Source: Actinomycetospora endophytica
GTDB taxonomy: Bacteria > Actinomycetota > Actinomycetes > Mycobacteriales > Pseudonocardiaceae
DNA: 64,000 bases
Assembly (NCBI RefSeq): GCF_021026375.1
Contig: NZ_JAJNDB010000008.1
Coordinates: 246,739 to 310,738, forward strand
Direction of reading: 5' to 3'
Below the pieces are notes generated by a model, which saw only the letters and a list, made by a program, of their open reading frames with translations, did not search any database and had not been told where the DNA came from. A program made the position numbers and the translations under genes. Shown piece by piece: positions 33,371 through 41,724 of the stretch. How positions within the stretch are numbered: position 1 is the first letter of the stretch; each line of letters begins with the position of its first letter.

Positions 33371-34233
33371 TGCACGCCAAGCAGGTGATCCCGCGGGCGG
33401 CGCTCGCGGGAGGCATCGGTGGTCTGGTCGCGTTCGGCTTCGCGCGGATCTTCGCGGAGCCGCTGATCCAGCAGGCGATCGACTACGAGGACGGTCGCGA
33501 CGAGGCACAGGACGCTCTGGCCGCCGCCGCGGGCAAGCCCGCAGCGGAGATGGGCCCGGACATCTTCAGTCGGACGGTGCAGGCGAACGTCGGCATCGGG
33601 GTCGGGATGATCCTGGCCGGCGTCGCGCTCGGGCTGCTGTTCGCGGTGGTCTACACCGTGGTGCAGAGCCGCGTGACGTGGCGGCCGCGGGTGCTGGCGC
33701 TGCTGGTCGCGGGGGCGGGGTTCCTGACCCTCTACGCGACGCCGTTCCTGAAGTACCCGGCGAACCCGCCCGCGGTGGGGCACGAGGAGACCATCGGGGA
33801 CCGCTCCGGGCTCTTCCTCGTGATGATCCTCGGTTCGGTGGTGTTCCTGGTCGTGGCCGTGATCGTCGGGCGCAGGCTCGCGGCACGGGTCGGGACCTGG
33901 AACGCGGCACTGCTCGGCGGGCTGACCTACGTCGTGCTCTCCGGCGTGCTGATGGCGCTGCTGCCGTCGCTGGGGGAGCTCGCGGCGAACGTCGCCACCT
34001 ACGGCCCGGTCGCCACCGAGACGCCGCAGCCGTTGCGGGACGCGGCGGGACGGATCGTGTTTCCCGGGTTCGACGCGGACCTGCTGTACTCGTTCCGGGT
34101 GTACTCGTTCGCCGCGCAGGCGCTGATGTGGGGCGTGCTGGGCCTGGTGTTCGGGGCCCTGGCCGAGCGGGCCTCCGGACGCACCGGTGACGCCGTCGAG
34201 GCGGGCGCGCCCGCGGAGGCCGTGGACGCCTGA
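33361..34233 (+). CDS. cbtA: Cobalt transporter CbtA
   Basis: Integral membrane protein of 290 residues with about five to six hydrophobic segments. It begins near AALAGGIGGLVAFGFARIFAEPLIQQAIDYED, typical of CbtA. Then come FSRTVQANVGIGVGMILAGV and the conserved PFLKYPANPPAVGHEETIGDR. It forms the membrane channel partner of CbtB for cobalt import. The start overlaps cbtB by 10 bp. It is followed by a strong hairpin terminator at 34265-34294. This is the window's third distinct Co/Ni import system, after the two NiCoT permeases. Confidence 0.92.
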   Translation: MPLMHAKQVIPRAALAGGIGGLVAFGFARIFAEPLIQQAIDYEDGRDEAQDALAAAAGKPAAEMGPDIFSRTVQANVGIGVGMILAGVALGLLFAVVYTVVQSRVTWRPRVLALLVAGAGFLTLYATPFLKYPANPPAVGHEETIGDRSGLFLVMILGSVVFLVVAVIVGRRLAARVGTWNAALLGGLTYVVLSGVLMALLPSLGELAANVATYGPVATETPQPLRDAAGRIVFPGFDADLLYSFRVYSFAAQALMWGVLGLVFGALAERASGRTGDAVEAGAPAEAVDA

Positions 34234-34264
34234 GCGGCATCGACTGAACGACATCGACGCGTCA

Positions 34265-34294
34265 CGGCGGGTCCGGGGAAACCCGGGCCCGCCG
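34265..34294. terminator. GAAA-tetraloop hairpin after cbtA
   Basis: CGGCGGGTCCGGG and CCCGGGCCCGCCG form a 13-bp stem (one G-U) closed by GAAA. It lies between the convergent cbtA and monooxygenase genes and is a likely bidirectional terminator. Confidence 0.75.
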
Positions 34295-34300
34295 TCGTCG

Positions 34301-34624
34301 TCAGCGGGGCTGGATCTCGCCCATCGGGCCGAAGCCGTCGTGCGGGGTGTCGATGTAGAGGATCTGCGGCTGCGCCGACACGAGGTCGGGGGCGGTGTCG
34401 AAGAAGTTCTTCACGTAGGGCTGCTGGACGTGGAACGCGCCCGCGTCGGCGTCCCGGAAGCCCTCGATGCAGACGTACTCGTTCTCGTCGGTGAGGCTGC
34501 GGGAGAACTTGAAGTACAGGCAGCCCTCCTCGGAGTTGACGCTCTTGGCGTAGGAGTCGGCGAGGGCCAACCACTCGTCGGTCTTCTCGGGCCGGATCGG
34601 CATCACGATGTTGATCACGATCAT
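34301..34624 (-). CDS. Antibiotic biosynthesis monooxygenase (ABM)-domain protein
   Basis: A 107-residue ferredoxin-like alpha/beta protein. The strand-helix pattern MIVINIVMPIRPEKTDEWLALADSY and EEGCLYFKFSRSLTDENEYVCIEGF is typical of small ABM/quinol monooxygenase-like proteins. The ATG at 34622-34624 is preceded by GGGGAGC; an upstream in-frame start at 34675 adds a Thr-rich leader. It has no adjacent partner. The substrate is unknown, and such proteins can be enzymes or stress-related dimers. Confidence 0.8.
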   Translation of the reverse strand: MIVINIVMPIRPEKTDEWLALADSYAKSVNSEEGCLYFKFSRSLTDENEYVCIEGFRDADAGAFHVQQPYVKNFFDTAPDLVSAQPQILYIDTPHDGFGPMGEIQPR

Positions 34625-34859
34625 GGAGGCGCTCCCCTTCGACGTCGACGTCGTCATCGTCGTGACCCGCGCCACTGGCCGTCAACATCGGTGCAGGATG
34701 TGCCCTTCGCTCGGGGCGGTGCGTCTTCAGGGGCGTCCTGACCCAGGTTGATCCGCGCCGGCCCCCGTCCGAGGGGCCTGCGGGTCTCTGCCGTCAGAAC
34801 GTCCCGGGTCCGCCGGGTCGGGGTTGTCGTGCCGGGTCGAGCCAGGCCGGCGGGATGAA

Positions 34860-36197
34860 CTATGGCCGGCCGTCGATCATCTCGATCTGCCATTCGCCGT
34901 GGTGGACCAGGCGGTGGTGGAACGGGCACAGCAGGCACAGGTTGTTCAGGCAGGTCTCGCCGTCGTCGATCCAGTGTTCGATGTGGTGGCCGTCGCAGCG
35001 TTCGGGGCGGCGGGTGCAGCCCGGGAACGCGCATCCCTGGTCGCGGAAGACCAGCGCCCGGCGGATGTTCTCCGGGACCTTGTAGGACAGTCGCTCGACG
35101 TCGAGGGGTTCCGAGCGGGTGCCGAGCACCATCGGCACGATCCCGGCGTCGCAGGCCAGTCGGCGGGCCTCGGCCGGGCCGATCCGCTCGTCCGGGCCCA
35201 CCAGCGCGTGCCCGATCCCGTCCCGCAGCCAGGTGTAGGGCATGGTCACCGTCAACAGCGCCCGCCCCGGCGACCGCGCTGGCCGGACCAGCGCCGGCGG
35301 GACCCCGCCCGCCGGCTCCGGGTCGGGGTCGCGGAGCTGCTGTTCGTGCCGTTGCCGGCGGGCCATGTCGTCGGGGTGACGCTGCTCCGGGAGCAGGTTC
35401 TTCGGGTCGCCGTCACCGCGTTCGGTCGGGCCGGTGGTCTCGGCCGGGTTCGCCCGGTCCTGCGGTGCGACGTTCGCCCCGATCCCACCGGGGGCCATCG
35501 CCAGACCGCACAGCTCCAGCAACGTCGCCGCGTAGCGGGCCTCGAGGTCGCGTTCGTCCTCGGCGCCGGCCCGCCCGGACAGCGCGTCGAACGCCGCGAG
35601 GATCAGCTGGATGTCCGCCCGTCCGGTGAACCGACCCCGCAGCGCCAGCGACCCGTCGGCGCGCCGCACGATCCGCAGCTCGTCGGTCGGCTCCGGGCCC
35701 TCCTCGGGCGCGACCCCGTCGGGGTCCAACGCCGAGATCAGCTGCGCGGCCACCCGCGCCAGGCCCTTCGGGGCCAGCGTCGCGGCCTTCTCGGCCAGGA
35801 ACTGTTCGGCCTCGCCCAACGCGGCCGGGTCGATCCCGTCGACCTTCTCCAGGTAGCGCATCGCCTCGTCGATCACCCGCACGTGCCCGCGGTCCAGCCC
35901 GCCCGCCGCGGCCACCGGCGCGGTCGTCGACAACCGCGGCTCGACCGTCGAACCGCTCGGCGAGACCTGATCGCACAGCGCGCGGGCGTGACGCACCAGC
36001 CGGCGCGCTTCCCCCAGATCGACCCGCCACAGATCCTGCAGCAGCCGCTCGGTCGACTTGTAGCCCGACATCTCCGCAGCCCCGGTCGCCTCCAGCTCGG
36101 CGACCTCGGACACCACGGCATGCTCGGCGCGCCGGGCGGCCACCATGACCTCCTGGGCGTGGTGCATCACCGCCTCGTCGACCGCCGGCCTGCTCAT
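34860..36197 (-). CDS. DUF222 protein with C-terminal HNH endonuclease domain
   Basis: Protein of 445 residues. The N-terminal DUF222 domain is helical (EATGAAEMSGYKSTERLLQD and LGEARRLVRHARALCDQV). The C-terminal HNH domain reads CAFPGCTRRPERCDGHHIEHW, then GETCLNNLCLLCPFHHRLVH. It holds the two CxxC-like zinc pairs and the HH/N/H catalytic set. These 13E12-repeat-type proteins are multi-copy in actinobacteria. They are thought to be selfish or phage-linked, but this is not established. The ATG at 36195-36197 starts MSRPAVDEAV. No other mobile-element feature is nearby. Confidence 0.88.
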   Translation of the reverse strand: MSRPAVDEAVMHHAQEVMVAARRAEHAVVSEVAELEATGAAEMSGYKSTERLLQDLWRVDLGEARRLVRHARALCDQVSPSGSTVEPRLSTTAPVAAAGGLDRGHVRVIDEAMRYLEKVDGIDPAALGEAEQFLAEKAATLAPKGLARVAAQLISALDPDGVAPEEGPEPTDELRIVRRADGSLALRGRFTGRADIQLILAAFDALSGRAGAEDERDLEARYAATLLELCGLAMAPGGIGANVAPQDRANPAETTGPTERGDGDPKNLLPEQRHPDDMARRQRHEQQLRDPDPEPAGGVPPALVRPARSPGRALLTVTMPYTWLRDGIGHALVGPDERIGPAEARRLACDAGIVPMVLGTRSEPLDVERLSYKVPENIRRALVFRDQGCAFPGCTRRPERCDGHHIEHWIDDGETCLNNLCLLCPFHHRLVHHGEWQIEMIDGRP

Positions 36198-36387
36198 GGT
36201 GACGACTGTAGACGCACCCCCCGACAATCACGCCTGACCAGCGAGAACGAGGCCCGAGACGGCTTCTCTGTCGCCTCGGTGACACAACGGGCGTGCGCGA
36301 GGGGACTGACCGGCCCGAGGACCGGACGGACCCTGCTCGGTGCCGGGAGCGAACGACGCTCCCGCCGGACGCCGAGGAGATTCGACG

Positions 36388-37302
36388 ATGAGCAGCCCCG
36401 CCTCCCTCCAGCAGCACGCGGTCCCCGGCGGCGGCCCCCGGTGGATCGGCGACCGCGCCGAACGCCGGGCCCGGAACCGCTGGTGGATCCGATGGTGGTG
36501 GTCCAGCGCCGCGTTCGGCGTGGTCGGGCTGGGGTTCCTCGGCGCGGTCGCGCTCGTCGAGGACCCGACGAACGTGCTGTCCGCGTGGTTCGGCTGCTGG
36601 ATGGTCGCGATCCTCGCGATGGTCCCGGCCTACCGCCTGGGCTGGGTGGCCCGCTACGACCGGTACGACGACGAGCTGTCCCGCTACGCCCACGGCGTAC
36701 GGGCGGAGATGTCGCTGCGCACCGGCGACGGGGTCGTGCGCCTGGGCGACCGGATCGTCGCCACCTCGTCGGTGGACGCGACCGGCCGCCGTCGCATGGT
36801 CCTCGACGACGCCACGCTCTCGGTCGACGAGCAGATCCTCGAGCGGGCCGGCGACCGCAGCATCACGGCGGTGGCGCTCCGCCTCGTCGACGAGGCCGAT
36901 GTCGTCATGGCCTCGGCCCGGGGTGACCGCCGCGGTGACCGGGTCGACTGGACGATCGACGTCCCGCTCGGCGAGCTGCGCCTGCGCCAGCTGCTCTCGG
37001 CTGTGCCCAGCCGACGGACCCTGCTCGACGACGACGGGTGTGCCTGGCGGATCCGCGGCGACGCCGACGCCCCGTCGTGGAGCGCGGAGCTGCCGGAGCG
37101 GGCGGGAGCGATCGACGCCGTGGTCGTCACCTGGCTCGCCTGCCACCTCGACGCCGTGGGTCTCGAGCGGTGCTACGGGGCCGGCGACGGGCCCGCCCTG
37201 ACCGCCTACCGCTTCGGCGGCGACGCGAGCCGGCGCCCGGTGGGCAACCCCGGCGTCCGGCCCGAGGTCCCGACGGCGTCCGGCGGGGGGATCGATCTCT
37301 GA
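36388..37302 (+). CDS. Hypothetical membrane-anchored protein (304 residues)
   Basis: Cytosolic basic N-terminus (RAERRARNRWWIRWWW) precedes two membrane segments at about residues 35-75 (SSAAFGVVGLGFLGAVALVED and WFGCWMVAILAMVPAYRLGW). A soluble C-terminal domain of about 220 residues follows, mixed alpha/beta, with DGVVRLGDRIVATSSVDATGRR and LSAVPSRRTLLDDDGCAWRI. No known domain is recognised. ATG at 36388 has GAGGAGA upstream. Its stop overlaps the next start (TGATG), so it is co-translated with the small membrane protein downstream. Confidence 0.7.
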   Translation: MSSPASLQQHAVPGGGPRWIGDRAERRARNRWWIRWWWSSAAFGVVGLGFLGAVALVEDPTNVLSAWFGCWMVAILAMVPAYRLGWVARYDRYDDELSRYAHGVRAEMSLRTGDGVVRLGDRIVATSSVDATGRRRMVLDDATLSVDEQILERAGDRSITAVALRLVDEADVVMASARGDRRGDRVDWTIDVPLGELRLRQLLSAVPSRRTLLDDDGCAWRIRGDADAPSWSAELPERAGAIDAVVVTWLACHLDAVGLERCYGAGDGPALTAYRFGGDASRRPVGNPGVRPEVPTASGGGIDL

Positions 37303-37682
37303 TGAGTCACCCCGTGTACCTCCCACCCCCGACCACCTACGGCCCGCGTCCCCAGCACACCGGGGCCCGGATCCACGCCGGTATCGCCCTCGGTGTCATC
37401 AGCATCGTCGGCTTCTTCGGCAGCACGGTCGCGTTCCTCGCGGTCGCGTTCATGGGTGACGGCTGCGGATTCGCCGACTCGCCCCCGATCTGCTCCTCGG
37501 CCGGCGCGGCGTGGGGCCTGATGCTCGAGCCCGCGCTGGCGACGATGATCGCGGCCGCCCTCGCGCTCACCGGTCTCGTGCGACGTCCGCCGAGGCACGC
37601 CTGGCCGGTCGCCGCGTGGGTCGTCTGGCTCGCCGGGGGCGCCGCGTGGGTGCTCCTGCTCTCGGTGGCCGGTGTCGGCTGA
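37302..37682 (+). CDS. Hypothetical small membrane protein (126 residues)
   Basis: Pro-rich N-terminus (SHPVYLPPPTTYGPRPQ) followed by three hydrophobic segments: IALGVISIVGFFGSTVAFLAVAFMG, GLMLEPALATMIAAALALTGLV and AWVVWLAGGAAWVLLLSVAGVG. Two cysteines (GDGCGFADSPPICSS) lie in an external loop and may form a disulphide. ATG at 37302 is coupled to the upstream gene by TGATG. No known family was recognised. Confidence 0.68.
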   Translation: MSHPVYLPPPTTYGPRPQHTGARIHAGIALGVISIVGFFGSTVAFLAVAFMGDGCGFADSPPICSSAGAAWGLMLEPALATMIAAALALTGLVRRPPRHAWPVAAWVVWLAGGAAWVLLLSVAGVG

Positions 37683-37724
37683 GGCGCTGGACATCCACGC
37701 GGCGACCACGGGATCGTCCGGGGC

Positions 37725-38180
37725 ATGGATGAGCCGGAGGCGCAGGTCGTGCGGGCCTCGCGCACGATCGACGCAGGCGCGGACGTGATCTTCGAGCTCG
37801 TCGCGGACCCGGCGAACCAACCGCGGTGGGACGGCAACGCGAACCTGGCCGAGGCCGCGCCCGGCCAGCGGGTCCGCGCGGTCGGCGACGTCTTCGTCAT
37901 GACGCTGACGCGGGGCACGGACCGGGACAACCACGTGGTCGAGTTCGAGGAGGCCCGCCGGATCGCGTGGACCCCGTCCGATCCCGGCGCGACCCCGGCC
38001 GGCCACCTCTGGCGGTGGGAGCTCGAGCCGGTGGACCCCTCGCGCACGCTCGTCACGCACACCTACGACTGGTCGCGGCTGACCGACGAGGCGCGGTTCG
38101 CGCGAGCCCGGGCCACCACGGCCGAGAACCTCGAGGCCTCGCTGGACCGCCTCGCCGCGCTCGCCGAGGGCCGGTCCTAG
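37725..38180 (+). CDS. SRPBCC (polyketide cyclase/START-like) protein
   Basis: A 151-residue protein with the START-like fold. The N-terminal strand and helix (VVRASRTIDAGADVIFELVADPANQPRWDG) are typical of polyketide-cyclase-like SRPBCC domains. Later strands (RDNHVVEFEEARRIAWTPSD and WRWELEPVDPSRTLVTHTYDW) and the C-terminal helix follow. It binds a hydrophobic ligand of unknown identity. ATG at 37725. Its stop overlaps the convergent tautomerase by 4 bp. Confidence 0.85.
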   Translation: MDEPEAQVVRASRTIDAGADVIFELVADPANQPRWDGNANLAEAAPGQRVRAVGDVFVMTLTRGTDRDNHVVEFEEARRIAWTPSDPGATPAGHLWRWELEPVDPSRTLVTHTYDWSRLTDEARFARARATTAENLEASLDRLAALAEGRS

Positions 38181-38623
38181 GAGATCCCGGCGTCGAGCCG
38201 CGCCAGCCGGTCCCGGACGTCGTCGGGCAGGGCCGCCTGCCACTCCGCCTCCTGCCCGGGCGCCGGGAGCACGCGCCCGAACTCCACCATCTGCTCGGCC
38301 GGGATCTCGCTGACGTAGACCCAGACCAGGTCGTCGGGCACTCCGAGGGCCGCGACGACGGCGTCGCGCAGCCCGACGATCAGCTCGTGCTTCGCCTCGG
38401 CGGTGCGACCGGCGCGGATGTGGCCGTGCACGAACACCGCGCGCGGGTCGACCGGCTCGCCCGCGATGAAGTGCTCGCCGACGATCGGATGGACGATCAC
38501 CTGGACGAACGAGGGCGGCGCCGCCGTGGCCCGGGCGTGGACGGCGCTGATCCGGCGGGCGAGATCCGCGCGGGCGGCCGCCGTGCTGGACTCGGTGCGG
38601 AGATGGATCGCGTAGTTCGGCAC
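38177..38623 (-). CDS. Tautomerase superfamily, cis-3-chloroacrylate dehalogenase (cis-CaaD)-like
   Basis: A 148-residue protein. After removal of the initiator, residue 1 is Pro. The six catalytic residues of cis-CaaD are all matched with at most one position shift: Pro1, His28, Arg69, Arg72, Tyr102 and Glu113 (cis-CaaD: Pro1, His28, Arg70, Arg73, Tyr103, Glu114). Neighbouring segments FVHGHIRAGRT and VWVYVSEIPAEQMVEFGRVLP are also close. cis-CaaD hydrolyses cis-3-chloroacrylate; related homologues have low dehalogenase activity and may have other natural roles. GTG at 38621-38623 begins directly with the catalytic Pro codon. Confidence 0.87.
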   Translation of the reverse strand: MPNYAIHLRTESSTAAARADLARRISAVHARATAAPPSFVQVIVHPIVGEHFIAGEPVDPRAVFVHGHIRAGRTAEAKHELIVGLRDAVVAALGVPDDLVWVYVSEIPAEQMVEFGRVLPAPGQEAEWQAALPDDVRDRLARLDAGIS

Positions 38624-38700
38624 GGATGCGGCCTTTCGTCGTCGACCCCGGACGTGACGAGGGCCGCGCGTCTCGGTCCGGACCGGGCCCCGAGGAGAGG

Positions 38701-38714
38701 TTAGGCTGCCCAAA
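38701..38714 (+). promoter_or_regulatory. Iron box (DmdR1/IdeR type) before the siderophore importer operon
   Basis: TTAGGCTGCCCAAA fits the core of the actinobacterial iron box (TTAGGTTAGGCTAACCTAA-like palindrome), allowing two to three mismatches. It lies 22 bp before the TTG start of the first permease gene. Iron-loaded DmdR1/IdeR would repress the operon. Confidence 0.65.
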
Positions 38715-38735
38715 GTCCGGCGGAGAAGGGCAGGG

Positions 38736-39800
38736 TTGCGGGTGGCTGTCGGTGTGTCGACGACCTCGACGGGACCGGAGCCCGGGACCCGCCCCCGGCG
38801 ATCCCTCCGCTCCCGCCGCGCGGGGCTCGTCCTCGCCCTGCTCGCGGCGGTGCTCGTCGCCGTGGTCCTCTCGCTGGCCGTCGGGTCGCTGGTCATCCCG
38901 CCGGGCCGCGTGCTCGAGGCACTGCTGCACCCCGCCGCGTCGGGCGACGCCGACGTGGTGCGCTCATTGCGGGTCCCGCGCACCCTGCTGGGCCTCGTGG
39001 TCGGGGCCGCGCTCGGGGTCGCCGGTGCCCTCGCGCAGGGCTTCACCCGCAACCCGCTGGCCGACCCGGGACTGCTCGGCATCACCTCCGGCGCGGCGTT
39101 CCTGGTGGTCCTGGCGATCTTCCTGGGCGGGGTCGCGAGCTTCGCCGGGTACATCTGGTTCGCACTCGCCGGCGCCGCGCTGGCCGGGGTGCTGGTGTTC
39201 CTGCTTGGCGCCTCCGGGCGCGCCGGCGGCACTCCCGTCACGCTCGCGCTGGCGGGCGCCGCGCTGTCCGCGGTGCTCCTCGGTCTGACCACCGCGGTGG
39301 TGCTCTCCGACCAGACCACCCTCGACCAGTACCGGTTCTGGAGCGTGGGTTCGTTGTCGGGCCGGGCGGCGGACACGCTGATCCCGGTGCTCTTCGTCGT
39401 CGTGCCGGGGCTCCTCCTCGCGCTCGCGACCGCGCCCGGACTCAACGCCCTGGCCCTCGGCGACGACGTGGCGCGCTCGCTCGGCGTCCCGGTGGGGGCG
39501 ATCCGCATCGTCGGCCTCGTGGCGATCACCCTGCTCGCCGGCGGTGCCACCGCCGCGGCGGGCCCGATCGCCTTCGTCGGCCTGGTCGTGCCGCACGTCG
39601 TCCGGGCGGTGACCGGACCCGACTACCGGTGGTTGCTGCCGTGCGCCGCCCTCGCGGGAATGGTGCTGATCCTGGTCGCGGACGTCGTCGGCCGGGTCGT
39701 CGCGCCGCCGGGGGAACTGCAGGTCGGGGTCGTGCTCGCCGTCGTCGGCGCCCCGTTCTTCGTCGCGCTCGTCCGCCGGCGCCGGCTGGCCGCCGCATGA
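38736..39800 (+). CDS. Iron-siderophore ABC permease, FecCD family
   Basis: Membrane protein of 354 residues with about ten hydrophobic segments. The FecCD signature region is clear: RVPRTLLGLVVGAALGVAGALAQGFTRNPLADPGLLGIT. The late AAAGPIAFVGLVVPHVVRAVTGPDYR is the typical ATPase-coupling loop. TTG at 38736 follows GGAGAAGGG; a GTG at 38742 is possible. It overlaps the second permease by 4 bp (ATGA). An iron box precedes it. It imports ferric siderophore together with the partner permease and the ATPase; the substrate is presumably the product of this locus. Confidence 0.92.
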   Translation: MRVAVGVSTTSTGPEPGTRPRRSLRSRRAGLVLALLAAVLVAVVLSLAVGSLVIPPGRVLEALLHPAASGDADVVRSLRVPRTLLGLVVGAALGVAGALAQGFTRNPLADPGLLGITSGAAFLVVLAIFLGGVASFAGYIWFALAGAALAGVLVFLLGASGRAGGTPVTLALAGAALSAVLLGLTTAVVLSDQTTLDQYRFWSVGSLSGRAADTLIPVLFVVVPGLLLALATAPGLNALALGDDVARSLGVPVGAIRIVGLVAITLLAGGATAAAGPIAFVGLVVPHVVRAVTGPDYRWLLPCAALAGMVLILVADVVGRVVAPPGELQVGVVLAVVGAPFFVALVRRRRLAAA

Positions 39801-40891
39801 GCAACGGCGTGACCACCCGCACGGCCGGCCACGAGACGCGCGTTCCCGGACGCGTACCGCTCCGCGTCGGGCGGTTCTCGACGGTGTGGCGCCTGCCGCC
39901 CGTCGTCGTGGTCGCCGTCGGGGCCGTCGGCGTCGTCCTCGCCGGGGCGGCCGTGCTGACGGTCGGCGACTACCCCGTCGGGTTCGCGGACGTCTTCGCC
40001 GCGCTGGTCGGCGCGTCCGACCGTGCCACCGCGGTGATCGTGCTCGACCTGCGCCTCCCCGAGGTCCTCACCGGGATCCTCGTCGGGGCGGCGCTGTCCC
40101 TGGCCGGGGCGCTGACGCAGACGATCGCGCGGAACCCGCTCGCGAGCCCCGACATCACCGGCATCACCCAGGGCGCGAGCGCCGCCGCGCTGATCGCGAT
40201 CGTGCTCGGCGTGCCGTCGGGCGGTCTGGCCGGCGCCCTGGTGCTGCCCCTCGCTGCCCTCGTCGGCGGACTCGGCGCGGGCCTGCTGGTGGTCGCGCTC
40301 GCCTGGCGCAACGGGCTGGAGAGCCAGCGGCTCGTGCTCGTCGGGGTCGGCGTGAGCTTCGGACTGACCGCGGTGGTCTCCTACCTGCTCGCGGTGGCCC
40401 GGATCGAGCAGGCCTCGCAGGCCAAGGTGTGGATCACCGGCTCGCTGACCGGGCGCGGGTGGGAGCACGTGATCCCGGTCGGGATCGCGCTGGTCGTGCT
40501 GGTGCCGACGGTGCTGCTTGCGAGCGGCGGACTCGGTGCCCTGCAGTTCGGCGACGACACCGCCAGGGGCCTCGGGGTCCCGGTCGAACGGGCCCGCACG
40601 ACGATGCTGGTGATGGCGGCCGCGCTCGCGGCGGTGGCGACGGCGGCCGCGGGCCCGATCGAGTTCGTCGCGCTCGTCGCTCCGCAGGTCGCGCTCCGGC
40701 TCACCCGCAGCGCGCGGCCCCCGCTGATCGCGTCGATGGTGGTCGGCGCGCTGCTGGTGGTGGTCGCCGACCTCGTCGCGCGGACCCTCCTGAGCGGCAT
40801 CGGCACCCCCGTCGGCGTCGTCACGGCGGTGCTCGGCGGGCCGTTCCTCCTCTACCTGATCACCCGAGGCCGACGGGAGACCGCTCGATGA
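39797..40891 (+). CDS. Iron-siderophore ABC permease, FecCD family (second subunit)
   Basis: Partner permease of 364 residues with about ten hydrophobic segments. The conserved RLPEVLTGILVGAALSLAGALTQTIARNPLASPDITGIT region mirrors the first permease. AAAGPIEFVALVAPQVALRLTRSAR is the coupling loop. ATG at 39797 overlaps the upstream stop, and its own stop overlaps the ATPase start. The two permeases form the heterodimeric membrane channel, as in FepD/FepG. An N-terminal cytosolic extension of about 30 residues (RTAGHETRVPGRVPLRV) is slightly longer than usual. Confidence 0.92.
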   Translation: MSNGVTTRTAGHETRVPGRVPLRVGRFSTVWRLPPVVVVAVGAVGVVLAGAAVLTVGDYPVGFADVFAALVGASDRATAVIVLDLRLPEVLTGILVGAALSLAGALTQTIARNPLASPDITGITQGASAAALIAIVLGVPSGGLAGALVLPLAALVGGLGAGLLVVALAWRNGLESQRLVLVGVGVSFGLTAVVSYLLAVARIEQASQAKVWITGSLTGRGWEHVIPVGIALVVLVPTVLLASGGLGALQFGDDTARGLGVPVERARTTMLVMAAALAAVATAAAGPIEFVALVAPQVALRLTRSARPPLIASMVVGALLVVVADLVARTLLSGIGTPVGVVTAVLGGPFLLYLITRGRRETAR

Positions 40892-41724
40892 GCACGCAGA
40901 CCGGCGACGACGTCATCGACGGGCACACCGGGCGGGTCCGGCTGCGCGCCGAGGGCATCGAGGTCGGCTACGGCGGCCGGCCCGTCGTCTCCGGCCTCGA
41001 CCTCGAGATCCTCGACGGCACCGTGACCGCGGTGATCGGCCCCAACGGGTGCGGCAAGTCCACGATGCTGCGCGCCTTGGCACGGCTGCTGCCGGTGACG
41101 GCGGGCCGGGTGCTGCTCGACGGCGAGCCGCTGCGCGACGTCCCGAGCCGGCGGATCGCGACGGTGCTCGGGGTGCTGCCGCAGTCCCCGCAGGCGCCGG
41201 AGGGGCTCACCGTCGGCGACCTGGTGGCGCGCGGCCGCTACCCGCACCAGACCTGGTACCGCCAGTGGTCCTCCGACGACGAGGACGTGGTCGCCGACGC
41301 GCTCGAGCGGACGGGGATCCTCGACCTCGCCGAGCGGCCGATCGACGAGCTCTCCGGCGGCCAGCGCCAGCGCGCGTGGATCTCGATGGTGCTCGCCCAG
41401 GGCACCGACCTGCTGCTGCTCGACGAGCCCACGACGTTCCTCGACCTCGCCCACCAAGTCGACGTCCTCGAACTGGTCGATCGCCTGCACCGCGAGGACG
41501 GCCGGACGGTGGTCATGGTGCTGCACGACCTCAACCTGGCCGCCCGGTACGCCGACCGGCTCATCGCCATGCAGGGCGGTCGCATCGCCGCGGACGGGAC
41601 GCCCGCCGAGGTGCTCACCGAGTCGCTGCTCGCCGAGGTCTTCGGCCTCGCCGCCTCGGTGATCACCGACCCGCACACCGGGGGTCCGATGGTCGTGCCG
41701 AAGGGGACGTCACGGTCCCAGTGA
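40888..41724 (+). CDS. Iron-siderophore ABC transporter ATP-binding protein (FepC-like)
   Basis: ATPase of 278 residues. Walker A (GPNGCGKST), Q-loop (LPQSPQAPEG), signature (LSGGQRQRAW), Walker B (LLLLDEPTTFLDLAHQ) and switch His (VLHDLNLAARYAD) are all canonical. This is the FepC/FhuC type with DLNLA. ATG at 40888 overlaps the permease stop by 4 bp. It is convergent with entA, overlapping its 3' end by 15 bp. It powers uptake of the ferric siderophore. Confidence 0.95.
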   Translation: MSTQTGDDVIDGHTGRVRLRAEGIEVGYGGRPVVSGLDLEILDGTVTAVIGPNGCGKSTMLRALARLLPVTAGRVLLDGEPLRDVPSRRIATVLGVLPQSPQAPEGLTVGDLVARGRYPHQTWYRQWSSDDEDVVADALERTGILDLAERPIDELSGGQRQRAWISMVLAQGTDLLLLDEPTTFLDLAHQVDVLELVDRLHREDGRTVVMVLHDLNLAARYADRLIAMQGGRIAADGTPAEVLTESLLAEVFGLAASVITDPHTGGPMVVPKGTSRSQ

